From positions 88,612 to 152,611 of the forward strand of contig JAJFLA010000026.1 of assembly GCA_021772935.1 (NCBI GenBank): a stretch of 64,000 nt of DNA. The letters are read 5' to 3'. The notes under the pieces are model-generated. The model made no database searches. It saw nothing but the letters and a program-made list of their open reading frames with translations, and had not been told where the DNA came from. This stretch comes from Gammaproteobacteria bacterium (GTDB taxonomy: Bacteria; Pseudomonadota; Gammaproteobacteria; Xanthomonadales; SZUA-36). Numbering within the stretch: the stretch's first letter is position 1; every line of letters begins with the position of its first letter. Both the position numbers and the translations under genes were made by a program. Shown piece after piece: positions 27,709-37,400 of the stretch.

Positions 27709-29583
27709 CTACAGTCCCAATGCCGTTGCAATTTCATCCAAAACTCCGGGGTCTTCAATGGTTGCCGGCATTTTGTACTGCTTGCCATCGGCTATCTTTT
27801 GCATTGTGCCTCTGAGGATTTTGCCCGAACGGGTCTTTGGCAAGCGGGCCACGATATGGATATCTCTTGGTGTGGCAATTGGACCAACCTGAGACCGCAC
27901 TGTCTCCATCAGATCTTTTCTTAATGCACTTTCATCGACAGTTGAACCACTGTTCAGCACCACGAAACCCAGCGGCATCTCCCCCTTGAGTTTATCCGCA
28001 ACGCCTATGACTGCACATTCGGCGACATTGTAATTGGTGATCAGCGCCTCTTCCAATGCACCGGTCGACAGGCGGTGGCCAGCGACGTTGATCACATCAT
28101 CAATACGACTCATGACCCACAGGTAGCCTTCTTCATCCATTACCCCGGCATCACCGGTCAGGTAATAGCCTTCAAAACGGGAAAGATACGCGTCGAAATA
28201 GCGTTGTCGGTTGCCCCACAGGGTTGGCAAGTTGCCGGGTGGTAAGGGTAACTTGACCATGATGTTACCCGACTGGCCTCGCGGTACTTCCATACCCTCG
28301 TCATCAAGTACACGTATGTCATAACCCGGTACTGCCACCGTGGGTGACCCAGCCTTCACTTCGAGTTGCTCCACACCCATTGGATTGGCAGCCATTGGCC
28401 AACCACTCTCAGTTTGCCACCAGTGATCAATGACCGGAATACCAAGCTGATTTTCTGCCCAGTGCAAAGTATCAGGGTCACAACGCTCACCGGCCAGAAA
28501 CAGGGATTCCAGGCTGCTGATATCGTGACGTTTAAGCAATTCGCCCTTAGGGTCTTCGCGACGGATTGCCCGGAACGCTGTCGGGGCCGTAAACAGGCAC
28601 TTGACCTTGTGTTGCTCGATCACACGCCAGAAAGCACTGGCGTCAGGTGTGCCCACCGGTTTGCCTTCATAAAGTATGGTCGTACAACCATGAAGTAGCG
28701 GTGCATAAACAATATAGGAGTGTCCAACAACCCAGCCGATATCCGAAGCCGCCCAGTAAACGTCACCGGGCTGTACATTATAAATGTGCTTCATGCTCCA
28801 CTTGAGTGCAACAGCGTGCCCGCCATTTGGGCGCACAACCCCTTTGGGCTCACCGGTAGTGCCAGAGGTATACAGGATATAAAGCGGATCGGTCGCTGCA
28901 ACAGGAACACAGTCCACCGCGTGGGCTGCGGCAACGGCATCCTGCCAGAGGATAGCCGAAGGGTGCAATTCCTCAATCGGTAACTGTGGTCGGGAAACAA
29001 GGATTCGCGTTAAACCTCCAGCACCGGCAAGCTCAAGTGCTTCATCAAGCAAGGGCAAATACGCAATTACCTTTTTACCTTCGATGCCGCAACTCGCACT
29101 GATGACGAGTTTTGGGTTCGCATCAGTCACCCGGGTAGCCAACTCCTTTGCGGCAAAGCCACCGAATACCACCGAATGAATTGCGCCAATTCGGGCGCAT
29201 GCCAGCATTGAAATGATGGCCTCCGGGATCATCGGCATGTAGATGATGACGCGATCACCTTTGGAAACACCGTTTCTTTGCAATACATTGGCAAAAATCG
29301 CCACCTCGTCCCGAAGCTCAGCATAACTGTACTTTCGAACCTGCCCTGTCACCGGGCTGTCATAAATTAATGCGGTCTGAAGAGCCCGGCCTTCGTTGCA
29401 ATGTCGGTCAAGCGCGTTAAAGCAGGTGTTGATCTCACCACCTTGAAACCACTCATAATAAGGCGGCTCCGAGTCATCAAGTACCTTTTCCCAGGGTTTG
29501 ATCCACTCCAGATCGGAGGCGCAATCAGCCCAAAATTCTTCCGGAGTATCCAATGAGCGTCGATAAAGTGTTTGGTAATCCAT
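27709..29583 (-). CDS. prpE: Short-chain acyl-CoA synthetase, propionyl/acetyl-CoA synthetase type
   Basis: Activates propionate or acetate to its CoA thioester through an acyl-adenylate. The start MDYQTLYRRSLDTPEEFW at 29583 fits the PrpE family; an ATG six codons upstream is possible. The AMP-binding signature YTSGTTGEPKGVV, WWQTESGWP and the C-terminal catalytic lysine in KTRSGKILRGTMQ (the site acetylated in this family) are present. The 624 residues match PrpE/ACSS3 length. It lies in a block with an SSS symporter and a CrbS-like kinase, suggesting carboxylate uptake and activation. The ACTAAAGT upstream is shared with the symporter operon. Confidence 0.9.
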   Translation of the reverse strand: MDYQTLYRRSLDTPEEFWADCASDLEWIKPWEKVLDDSEPPYYEWFQGGEINTCFNALDRHCNEGRALQTALIYDSPVTGQVRKYSYAELRDEVAIFANVLQRNGVSKGDRVIIYMPMIPEAIISMLACARIGAIHSVVFGGFAAKELATRVTDANPKLVISASCGIEGKKVIAYLPLLDEALELAGAGGLTRILVSRPQLPIEELHPSAILWQDAVAAAHAVDCVPVAATDPLYILYTSGTTGEPKGVVRPNGGHAVALKWSMKHIYNVQPGDVYWAASDIGWVVGHSYIVYAPLLHGCTTILYEGKPVGTPDASAFWRVIEQHKVKCLFTAPTAFRAIRREDPKGELLKRHDISSLESLFLAGERCDPDTLHWAENQLGIPVIDHWWQTESGWPMAANPMGVEQLEVKAGSPTVAVPGYDIRVLDDEGMEVPRGQSGNIMVKLPLPPGNLPTLWGNRQRYFDAYLSRFEGYYLTGDAGVMDEEGYLWVMSRIDDVINVAGHRLSTGALEEALITNYNVAECAVIGVADKLKGEMPLGFVVLNSGSTVDESALRKDLMETVRSQVGPIATPRDIHIVARLPKTRSGKILRGTMQKIADGKQYKMPATIEDPGVLDEIATALGL

Positions 29584-29659
29584 GGTCAGTCCACCATTCA
29601 AAATTCACAGCACGAATATTTTTTTATTTTATGACAGAAGGCTGATCAAAAAATATTCG

Positions 29660-29667
29660 ACTTTAGT
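29660..29667 (-). promoter_or_regulatory. ACTAAAGT element upstream of prpE
   Basis: On the minus strand ACTAAAGT, in the context CTAACTAAAGTCG, lies 77-84 bp upstream of the prpE start. The same octamer occurs 71-78 bp upstream of the DUF4212-symporter operon. Possibly a binding site for the response regulator encoded nearby. Confidence 0.4.
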
Positions 29668-29685
29668 TAGGGTCAGGGATAACAC

Positions 29686-30372
29686 TTAAAAATAGGTCAG
29701 GTGGGGTTGCAAATTAAGAGAGCCGACAGCTTCCATTTTCGCAGCCACAGCCAGCAACAGCTCCGCGGTAGCACATGCATCTATTAAGGCATTGTGAGCC
29801 GTGTAGGCGGGCAATTTGTAATTTGTCCTGAGTTTGCCCAGTTTCAGGTCGCCCTGATGGATCGGCAAATTTTGTCGTTTACGAATATCCAGTTCCATTT
29901 TCATGGTATCCAGGACCATGAAGGGCATGACAACACCCGCCCAGGCAATGCACGCCTGCTGCAAAAAAGCCACATCAAGACCGGCATGGTGAAATAGCCA
30001 CAACCGACCACGGGCGGCCTCAAACAAGGCTTCAAGCCCCGTCTCCAGCGGCACTCCACGGGCCACATCGTTATCCATCAGTTCATGAATAGCTGCACTG
30101 TATCCGACCGATTGTTGTGTGTTGATTAGAAGATGGCGATTGGAAGCAAGACGAATACGACCGTTATCCAATTGCGTCCAGGCAATGGCTATGATGTGAT
30201 TTTGTTTTGCATCAAGCCCAGTCATTTCAAGATCGACCGAAATTATTGGCGTATTTAACAGCTTGTCTACGATGAGTCCCACGCACCCCGCGGAATAAGC
30301 AGCCACTGTTGGCTGTACACAATCCTGTGCGAGCGCGCGGCAGCGCCTGCGGTAACGCCATCGACTCAACAT
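29686..30372 (-). CDS. DEDDh-family 3'-5' exonuclease (DnaQ epsilon-like)
   Basis: Predicted single-strand DNA or RNA exonuclease. The 228 residues carry the DEDDh motifs: ISVDLEMTGL (Asp, Glu), FHHAGLDVAFLQQA (Asp) and HNALIDACATAELLL (His and Asp). The N-terminal 35 residues are Arg/Cys-rich and not conserved, so the functional start may be lower. It overlaps the preceding cNMP/CBS/DUF294 gene by one base. This pairing, beside an SSS symporter and DUF4212 gene, recurs in pseudomonads and vibrios. The link to carboxylate metabolism is unexplained. Confidence 0.88.
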   Translation of the reverse strand: MLSRWRYRRRCRALAQDCVQPTVAAYSAGCVGLIVDKLLNTPIISVDLEMTGLDAKQNHIIAIAWTQLDNGRIRLASNRHLLINTQQSVGYSAAIHELMDNDVARGVPLETGLEALFEAARGRLWLFHHAGLDVAFLQQACIAWAGVVMPFMVLDTMKMELDIRKRQNLPIHQGDLKLGKLRTNYKLPAYTAHNALIDACATAELLLAVAAKMEAVGSLNLQPHLTYF

Positions 30373-32207
30373 CAGTGCACCTGGTACCTCGAAGCTAAGG
30401 CCTTTTGAGCTTCTGCCACGAGCATGAAAGCAGCCTTGAGGTTCCGCCTGAGCAAAGGCGAAAGATCCTCAATTGGCACGAAATTCGTTGGCTTTTCTCC
30501 CGCCATCATCTGGGTCGACTGGTGATTAAGGCGTATACGGTTGATCAGCCGTAAAGCATCACGCAGACTGCTGGCATCATTTTCATTCATGACACCGCTC
30601 ACGGTCGCCAATTCAATTCGTCTGAAAGTATTGGCGTCCTGTATGCCCGACTCGAGAGCACGCATCCTCACCAGGTCAGTGATGGGTACAATTCCACGAT
30701 GTTTCAGGTTTAAACCCTCGCTATGCGAACCGTCATCTTCCTGCACAAATCGACGGAAAAAACCCAATGGTGGTTTATGTAGCAGAGCATTTGTAGCCAT
30801 AAAGCGACGGAAAATCCGGTTTTCCATTGCGCGAGTACTGGCATGGTTTTGCAAATCCTGAACCAGCTGCTTGTCGCCATACAGGTAGCGAATATCAAAA
30901 AATATGCTGCAGTACATTACTGACTTCGGTTCTGGTTCGTCGATCCAGCTATCAAAATGCTGTTTCCACCGGGTCAGTGAAACGCGCCATTTCAAGTTAA
31001 GTGCCATGATCTCACCCGGGCAAAAAACATAACCCAGTTTATCCAGACCTTCGCATACAAAATCGGATAACTTCGCAAAATAGACTGCTTCATCTGCATC
31101 GGTATCGCGCTCAAGAACAATGCCGTTGTCCTGGTCTGTTCGTGCGGTTTGTTCCTCGCGAGCCTGGGAGCCGAAAACAACCCAGGCATACCTCATCGGA
31201 GCAGGGCCCAGGGATTGCTCAGCAAGCTGAATCAACCGGGTTGTAAACGCGTCTGTGATGAGCGTGACCAGTCGACCAATTTGTTCAACATCACGCCCCA
31301 GGTTTACCATACGTTCAAAGAGAGATGGCAACCGCCCATGTAACTTGAGCAGGCCTTCTATCGAATTCTGTTTATAAATATCACGCACAATTCGCAGCGG
31401 GTGTTCTGACTGTGCACGTAAAATATCTCCTGCAGTCACCAGCCCCAGTGGTCCGGTTTCATCCATAACCGGTAAATGATGATAATTCTGGCGCATCATC
31501 ATTAGCAAAGTAGCATCTACTCCTGCATCAGCTGCAACGCTCATGGGGTTGACAGTCATCACTTTCTCAATCGCTTCATCAGGATTCAAAGCCTTTGCCA
31601 GCACCCTTTGGCGTAAATCCTTATCTGTGACAATTCCGCACAATTTTTTGTCACACATCACCAACACGCTGGAAACATTCTCGGCGCTCATCTTTTTGGC
31701 TACCGCGTGAATACTCATACGTCTGTCAACTGACACCGGAGGTCTTTTCAAAAGATCACGTACTTGCGTTACGTTGTGCTTCACTTGGGTTGCAGCACGC
31801 AAACGTGTATTGAGGTGACTGCTAAAATACTCACCAATCAAGTTGTTTTCACTTCGCAGTTTTTCGAAATCATCGGCTCCCAGGTGCCATAACAGGCAAT
31901 CTTCTTCCGCCTCCGCAATATATTCTTTCTTTTCGCCATGAAAAAAAATCTCATGCCCAAAAAGTTCACCCTCGGAACGTTTATCCAGAAACTTATGTGA
32001 CTCATCAGCCAGTCTCACTGCCCCCTTACGTATGATGGCAATTCCAGCTGATGGGCTGGATGAGAGAATGGTTTTCCCCTGTACGTAATAGGCAACTTCC
32101 AGCTTGCTGGCGAGTTTGTGTAAAGCTCCGGTTTCAATTGAATTGAATGGTTGTACCGTGTGCAGAAATTCCGCAATGAAACTCAGGTCATGAAATTTTT
32201 TAGGCAT
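30372..32207 (-). CDS. Cyclic-nucleotide-binding / CBS / DUF294 putative nucleotidyltransferase
   Basis: A 611-residue cytoplasmic signalling protein. Domains in order: cyclic-nucleotide-binding-like domain (about 10-125), two CBS domains (about 150-280, MSIHAVAKKMSAENVSSVLV and VMTVNPMSVAADAG), a DUF294 nucleotidyltransferase-like domain with GSQAREEQTARTDQDNG (like GlnD/GlnE catalytic loops), and a helical DUF294 C-terminal domain. It may modify or regulate the neighbouring transport or kinase system; the substrate is not known. Transcription from the symporter is separated by a strong terminator. Confidence 0.88.
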   Translation of the reverse strand: MPKKFHDLSFIAEFLHTVQPFNSIETGALHKLASKLEVAYYVQGKTILSSSPSAGIAIIRKGAVRLADESHKFLDKRSEGELFGHEIFFHGEKKEYIAEAEEDCLLWHLGADDFEKLRSENNLIGEYFSSHLNTRLRAATQVKHNVTQVRDLLKRPPVSVDRRMSIHAVAKKMSAENVSSVLVMCDKKLCGIVTDKDLRQRVLAKALNPDEAIEKVMTVNPMSVAADAGVDATLLMMMRQNYHHLPVMDETGPLGLVTAGDILRAQSEHPLRIVRDIYKQNSIEGLLKLHGRLPSLFERMVNLGRDVEQIGRLVTLITDAFTTRLIQLAEQSLGPAPMRYAWVVFGSQAREEQTARTDQDNGIVLERDTDADEAVYFAKLSDFVCEGLDKLGYVFCPGEIMALNLKWRVSLTRWKQHFDSWIDEPEPKSVMYCSIFFDIRYLYGDKQLVQDLQNHASTRAMENRIFRRFMATNALLHKPPLGFFRRFVQEDDGSHSEGLNLKHRGIVPITDLVRMRALESGIQDANTFRRIELATVSGVMNENDASSLRDALRLINRIRLNHQSTQMMAGEKPTNFVPIEDLSPLLRRNLKAAFMLVAEAQKALASRYQVH

Positions 32208-32234
32208 AAGCAGAGTTTAAATCGTAAACAGTAC

Positions 32235-32265
32235 AAAAAAAAAGGGCCAGCACAAGTGCTGGCCC
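32235..32265 (-). terminator. Intrinsic terminator of the symporter operon
   Basis: A perfect 10-bp stem GGGCCAGCAC/GTGCTGGCCC (32244-32253 with 32256-32265) with a 2-base loop is followed on the minus strand by nine T residues. It lies 22 bp after the symporter stop. Confidence 0.92.
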
Positions 32266-32287
32266 ATACAAAACTAACAGGTTTTGC

Positions 32288-34072
32288 TTAATGATCGGCT
32301 GCTGCTTTCGCTGCACCCATAGGTACACGGATATCCTCCACGAGATGTTGGATATGCTCTGGTGGAGGAGGCGTAATTTTGGAAACAACATAGGCTGCGG
32401 CAAAGTTTAGCATTGCCCCTACTGCCCCAAATGCTTCAGGCGAAATACCCATGAACCAATTATCCGGCGTGTTTGCTGCCATTGCGGTTCCGGGAATAAA
32501 GAACCAGCCCTTGAACCAGAAAATGTATAGCAGCGTGGACAACAGGCCCACCAACATACCAACGATAGCACCCTTGTCGTCCATGTTCTTGTTAAAGATA
32601 CCCATCATCAGGGCGGGGAAGATCGAAGATGCCGCCAGGCCGAAGGCCAGGGCCACCACCTGGGCCGCAAAGCCGGGTGGATTCATACCCAGGTAACCTG
32701 CCACAACGATCGCGCCTGCCATTGCAATACGACTTGCCAGCAGCTCTTTCTTCTCCGAGATACCCGGTGAAATCATACCCTTGATCACGTCATGCGAAAT
32801 GGCTGTGGATATGGCCAATAACAAGCCTGCAGCAGTCGAGAGTGCCGCTGCCAGACCACCGGCAGCCACCAGAGCGATCACCCAGTTGGGCAGATTGGCG
32901 ACTTCTGGATTGGCCAGCACCATAATATCCCGGTCGACCTTAACCATCTCGTTGCCTTGCCAGCCAAAACCCGCGGCCTTTGCGGCAAATGCCTCATTCT
33001 TGTCATTGTAATACTGAACTCGGCCGTCACCATTTTTGTCTTCAAACTTCAGAAGCCCGGTGGTTTCCCAACTCTTGAACCAGGATGGCCTGTCTGCGTA
33101 TACCATGTTGCCTTCAACTGCACCAACCTCGCCAGACTGGATAGTATTCATCAGGTTCAGGCGAGCCATCGCACCCACTGCAGGTGCTGTGGTATAGAGG
33201 ATGGCGATAAACACCAAAGCCCAACCAGCTGAAGTACGTGCGTCTGCTACCTTGGGTACTGTGAAGAAGCGCATGATGACGTGTGGCAGACCGGCCGTTC
33301 CGATCATTAACGACAAAGTCAACAGGAACATATTCATCGTTGACATCTTCTGTGCCGTATACGCGGCGAAACCAAGATCTGTCACGATCATGTCCAGTTT
33401 GTCCAGCAATGCCATACCTGAGCCATCGGCCATGGAACTACCCAAACCCAGCTGTGGAATCGGGTTACCCGTCAGGTTCAACGAAATAAAGATGGCCGGT
33501 ACCGTGTAGGCAAATATCAGTACACAATACTGAGCGATCTGGGTGTAGGTAATACCTTTCATACCGCCCATAACAGCGTAAATGAACACGATTGTCATAC
33601 CCACAAAAACACCGGTGTGGAAATCAACTTCCAGGAAGCGCGAGAAAGCCACGCCGACGCCTTTCATCTGGCCGATAACATAGGTGATTGAAGCCACAAT
33701 AAGGCAAATTACAGCCACCATGCGTGCGGCCTTGGAATAGTACCGTTCGCCGATAAATTCAGACACAGTGAACTTGCCGAATTTACGCAGATAAGGCGCT
33801 AACAAAAGAGCTAACAGAACGTAACCGCCGGTCCAGCCCATCAGGTACACCGATGCATCATAGCCCATGAAGGCGATCAGACCCGCCATGGAAATAAATG
33901 ACGCAGCGGACATCCAGTCAGCAGCAGTAGCCATACCATTGGCAATCGGGTGTACACCTGTACCCGCCACGTAAAACTCCTTGGTGGTTGAAGCCCTGGC
34001 CCAGATTGCAATGCCAATATACAACGCGAATGTCGCGCCGACGACTAAAAAAGTTAGTGTTTTAAGATCCAT
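32288..34072 (-). CDS. Sodium:solute symporter, SSS family, VC_2705 subfamily (acetate/ActP-like)
   Basis: Predicted Na+-driven carboxylate transporter with about 13 transmembrane helices over 594 residues. Early segments GTGVHPIANGMATAADWMSAASF and GWTGGYVLLALLLAPYLRKFGKFTVSEFIG are the SSS signature region. A soluble loop between residues about 310 and 375 contains DKNGDGRVQYYN, an EF-hand-like calcium loop. It is preceded by the DUF4212 small subunit (12 bp apart), which identifies the two-component VC_2705/DUF4212 type of symporter. Confidence 0.92.
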   Translation of the reverse strand: MDLKTLTFLVVGATFALYIGIAIWARASTTKEFYVAGTGVHPIANGMATAADWMSAASFISMAGLIAFMGYDASVYLMGWTGGYVLLALLLAPYLRKFGKFTVSEFIGERYYSKAARMVAVICLIVASITYVIGQMKGVGVAFSRFLEVDFHTGVFVGMTIVFIYAVMGGMKGITYTQIAQYCVLIFAYTVPAIFISLNLTGNPIPQLGLGSSMADGSGMALLDKLDMIVTDLGFAAYTAQKMSTMNMFLLTLSLMIGTAGLPHVIMRFFTVPKVADARTSAGWALVFIAILYTTAPAVGAMARLNLMNTIQSGEVGAVEGNMVYADRPSWFKSWETTGLLKFEDKNGDGRVQYYNDKNEAFAAKAAGFGWQGNEMVKVDRDIMVLANPEVANLPNWVIALVAAGGLAAALSTAAGLLLAISTAISHDVIKGMISPGISEKKELLASRIAMAGAIVVAGYLGMNPPGFAAQVVALAFGLAASSIFPALMMGIFNKNMDDKGAIVGMLVGLLSTLLYIFWFKGWFFIPGTAMAANTPDNWFMGISPEAFGAVGAMLNFAAAYVVSKITPPPPEHIQHLVEDIRVPMGAAKAAADH

Positions 34073-34084
34073 TATTTTTCTCCT

Positions 34085-34345
34085 TCAGTCTTCGTGCACA
34101 TTGAATTTTCTGTCGATTTTTCCAATGCGGTTCGCATAGAAAAATATCAGAACTACAAAGATATACATTGAACCCTGCTGGGCAAACCAGAAGCCCAACC
34201 TGTATCCGCCAATACTGATGACGTTCAACTGGTCGACCAAGATAATCCCAAATAGGTACGACACGACAAACCAGATGCTCAGGCACAATGCCACTAGCTT
34301 CAGGTTTGCCTTCCAATAAGCTTGTCTTTGTGTTTGTTCACTCAT
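34085..34345 (-). CDS. DUF4212 small membrane subunit of the sodium:solute symporter
   Basis: An 86-residue protein with two transmembrane helices (about 16-36 and 52-72) and the family endings FAQQGSMYIFVVLIFFYANRI and IDRKFNVHED. The start at ATG 34345 has GAGAGG 8 bases upstream; the longer frame to 34402 is not conserved. It is the first gene of the operon with the SSS symporter and probably assists its assembly or transport. Confidence 0.92.
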   Translation of the reverse strand: MSEQTQRQAYWKANLKLVALCLSIWFVVSYLFGIILVDQLNVISIGGYRLGFWFAQQGSMYIFVVLIFFYANRIGKIDRKFNVHED

Positions 34346-34407
34346 GGGGTAGCCTCTCTTTGATGGTAAATTCCCGATCACTATGTTACGTTCAGAGCAC
34401 AAGCATA

Positions 34408-34436
34408 ACGCTCCTACTTTAGTCGTAGAGGGCGTT
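34408..34436. promoter_or_regulatory. Nested inverted repeat in the divergent symporter/kinase promoter region
   Basis: Plus strand AACGC-tc-CTAC-tttagtc-GTAG-agg-GCGTT: inner CTAC/GTAG arms (34414-34417 with 34425-34428) inside outer AACGC/GCGTT arms. It contains ACTTTAGT (the reverse of ACTAAAGT shared with the prpE upstream region), 71-78 bp from the DUF4212 start. Candidate site for the CrbR-like regulator. Confidence 0.45.
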
Positions 34437-34486
34437 CAGCCTAAGGATAGTCCGTTGCAATACACCAAGAAAAAGCTCTGCGGCAC

Positions 34487-37400
34487 ATGCTTAATCCCTG
34501 GAAATTAACCCTCATTGTGCTGGCCTACATGGGCCTGCTATTCGCCATTGCATGGATCGGTGACAAGCAACGGATTAGCCAGGACCACCGAAAATTCAAG
34601 GCCATCATTTACTCTCTTTCGATGGCGGTTTACTGCACTTCCTGGACCTTTTATGGCGCAGTGGGCAGAGCCGCTTCAAGCGGTTGGGGGTTTTTGCCAA
34701 TCTATCTCGGGCCTGCACTGATGATGTTGATCGGGTTTGACGTCATCCGACGGATTGCTATAACAAGTCGGGATCAGCGCATCACTTCAATCGCTGACTT
34801 TATTGCCTATCGTTACGGGCGCAGTCACGCCATCGCAGTGTTGGTTACATGCGCTGCAGTACTTGGTGCGGTGCCCTATATAGCATTACAGCTAAAGGGC
34901 ATTACGACAGGCATCGAAGTGATCAGCAAAGCGACAGGAAACGCATCGGTTTTACCCGATCAGCTACCGTTATACCTGGCGCTGACATTGGCAGCGTTTG
35001 CGATGATGTTTGGCACTCGGAATATGGATGCCAGTGAGCATCACCGTGGTTTGATGTGGGCCATCGCATTTGAATCCCTGGTTAAGTTACTGGCTTTCGT
35101 CGCGATTGGCTTGTTCGCTATATTCGGTGTTTTTGGGGGTCTCGACAGTGTCGCGCAAACCATGCGTGAAAACGGTGAATACCAGCAACTGTTTACACCC
35201 TGGAGATTACCAGAAGGTTTTGGAATCCAGATGGGGTTGGGTATGGTGGCCATCCTATGCCTGCCGCGCCAGTTTCACGTGGCGATTGTCGAATTTAGGG
35301 ACACCACCGACTTACGTGTTGCACGCTGGGTCTTCCCAGCCTATTTGTTTGTGTTCTCTGCGCTTGTCATACCCATCGCGCTGGCCGGATTGACACAGTT
35401 TTCCGGACAGGATGTCAATCCCGACACCTACGTATTGTCCCTGCCACTGGCCTTTGACCAACCCATGCTTACCCTGTTGGCATTTCTAGGTGGTTTTTCC
35501 GCAGCCACGGGTATGGTCATCGTCTCCACGGTCGCATTGGCAATCATGGTCAGTAACGACATCGTGATGCCTTTGCTGTTACGTACCGGCCTGACCAATA
35601 ATCGTGGCAAGCTGGACTTGTCACAAACACTATTACGTGTTCGTAGAATATCAATTCTGCTACTCGCTCTGGCAGCCGTTGCCTACTACCGGGCTATCGA
35701 AGCCGGCGTTCCACTTGCGTCGATAGGTTTGTTGTCTTTCTCGGCTGCTGCACAATTTGCTCCAGCAATGCTGATCGGCATTTACTGGCAAGGCGCGAGT
35801 AAAACAGGTGCTATCTGGGGGCTTTCACTGGGCGTAACCAGCTGGGTCATCTGGTTGCTGCTACCTTCTTTCACCACGATCGACCCGTTGGTGAATCTGC
35901 TCAGCCTTATTCCTTCGATGAATTTCAATCAAGGGGCGTTATTTTCACTATTAGTGAACACTTCAGCCATCATCCTGGTATCCCTTCTAAGACCAGACAA
36001 GGAGCTTACTTCTGTTACCGGTGTGACGAGCAAAAGCAATAGTGGGCTGATCACTCTGGAAGAATTGGAATACACCATCGGTCGCTTTCTGGGCATGAGT
36101 AAAACCAACAAAGCGTTATCTACCCACCTCGGGTTAACCGAGATACAAGCTGGAGCACTGGCAACACCGGAAACAATCCAATTCGGAGAACGCCTGCTCG
36201 CGGGCTCGATTGGCTCAGCCTCCGCAAGAACCGTTCTGAGCACCGCATTGCATCACCGTGGCCTGGGGCCCGAAGCAGTAATGGAACTGCTGGACCGCAC
36301 ATCACAAGCTGTCCAGTTCAATCGCGAACTACTGGAATCCACCCTTGATAACATGTCACAGGGTGTAAGCGTCGTTGACCAGGGTTTGCGCATAGTTGGC
36401 TGGAACCGGCGTTACGTAGAACTGATGGAGTACCCGGAAGGCACTCTCCATCTCGGCAAACCGATTGAAGAATTAATCGACCTGAACGTGAAAAGAGGAC
36501 TAATCGGTGACCACAAAAGCGAAGTACTCAAACGTCTGAAACATTTACGCAGTGGTCAGAACTATCGCTACGAACGTCGGTGGCTAGGCGACAAAGTGCT
36601 TGAAATCCAGGGCAACCCCATGCCTGGCGGTGGTTATGTGACGACATTCACCGACATTACTTACTTCAAGAATGTTGAACATGAGTTGCAGTTGATCAAC
36701 GAAACACTGGAACAACGGGTACAACAACGTACCGTTGAGCTCAGAAGGGCCAACACCGAATTGGAGGAAGCAAACCTGGTTGCGGAAGAGGCAAACCTGA
36801 GTAAAACACGTTTTCTGGCCGCTGCCAGTCATGACTTGTTACAACCAATGAATGCCGCCAGCCTGTTCGTATCCATTTTACGCCAGCAACAAGAGGGTTC
36901 CGACGACGAACAATCCCATTTAGTTAAACGCATTGATCGCAGCCTGCGGGCATCAGAACAACTCTTGAGTGCGCTACTGGATATCTCCAAGCTGGATTCC
37001 GGCATGTATCAACCGGAACCGGAAGCCATCTCGGTATCCGAGCTTTTCGAACAATTACTCAGACGCTTCAAAGCACTGGCTGGCAACCGGAACCTTCTGT
37101 TGCGAGTTCACCCGACAGATTACGTGATTTACAGCGACCGAAATTTGTTGTATCGCATTTTGCAAAATTTTCTTGCCAACGCCATCCATTACACGGAAAC
37201 CGGCGGTGTTTTACTGGGTTGCCGATTACGCGGAGATAAGCTGCAACTCAGTGTTTGGGACACAGGTGTCGGCATTGACAACTCAGAAGCGAAGGCAATC
37301 TTCCAGGAATTTCATCGCCTGGATTACGCCCGCCGCATGGATGAAAAGGGTCTGGGTCTGGGGCTTGCCATCTGTGACCGGATTGCACGGATGTTAGGTC

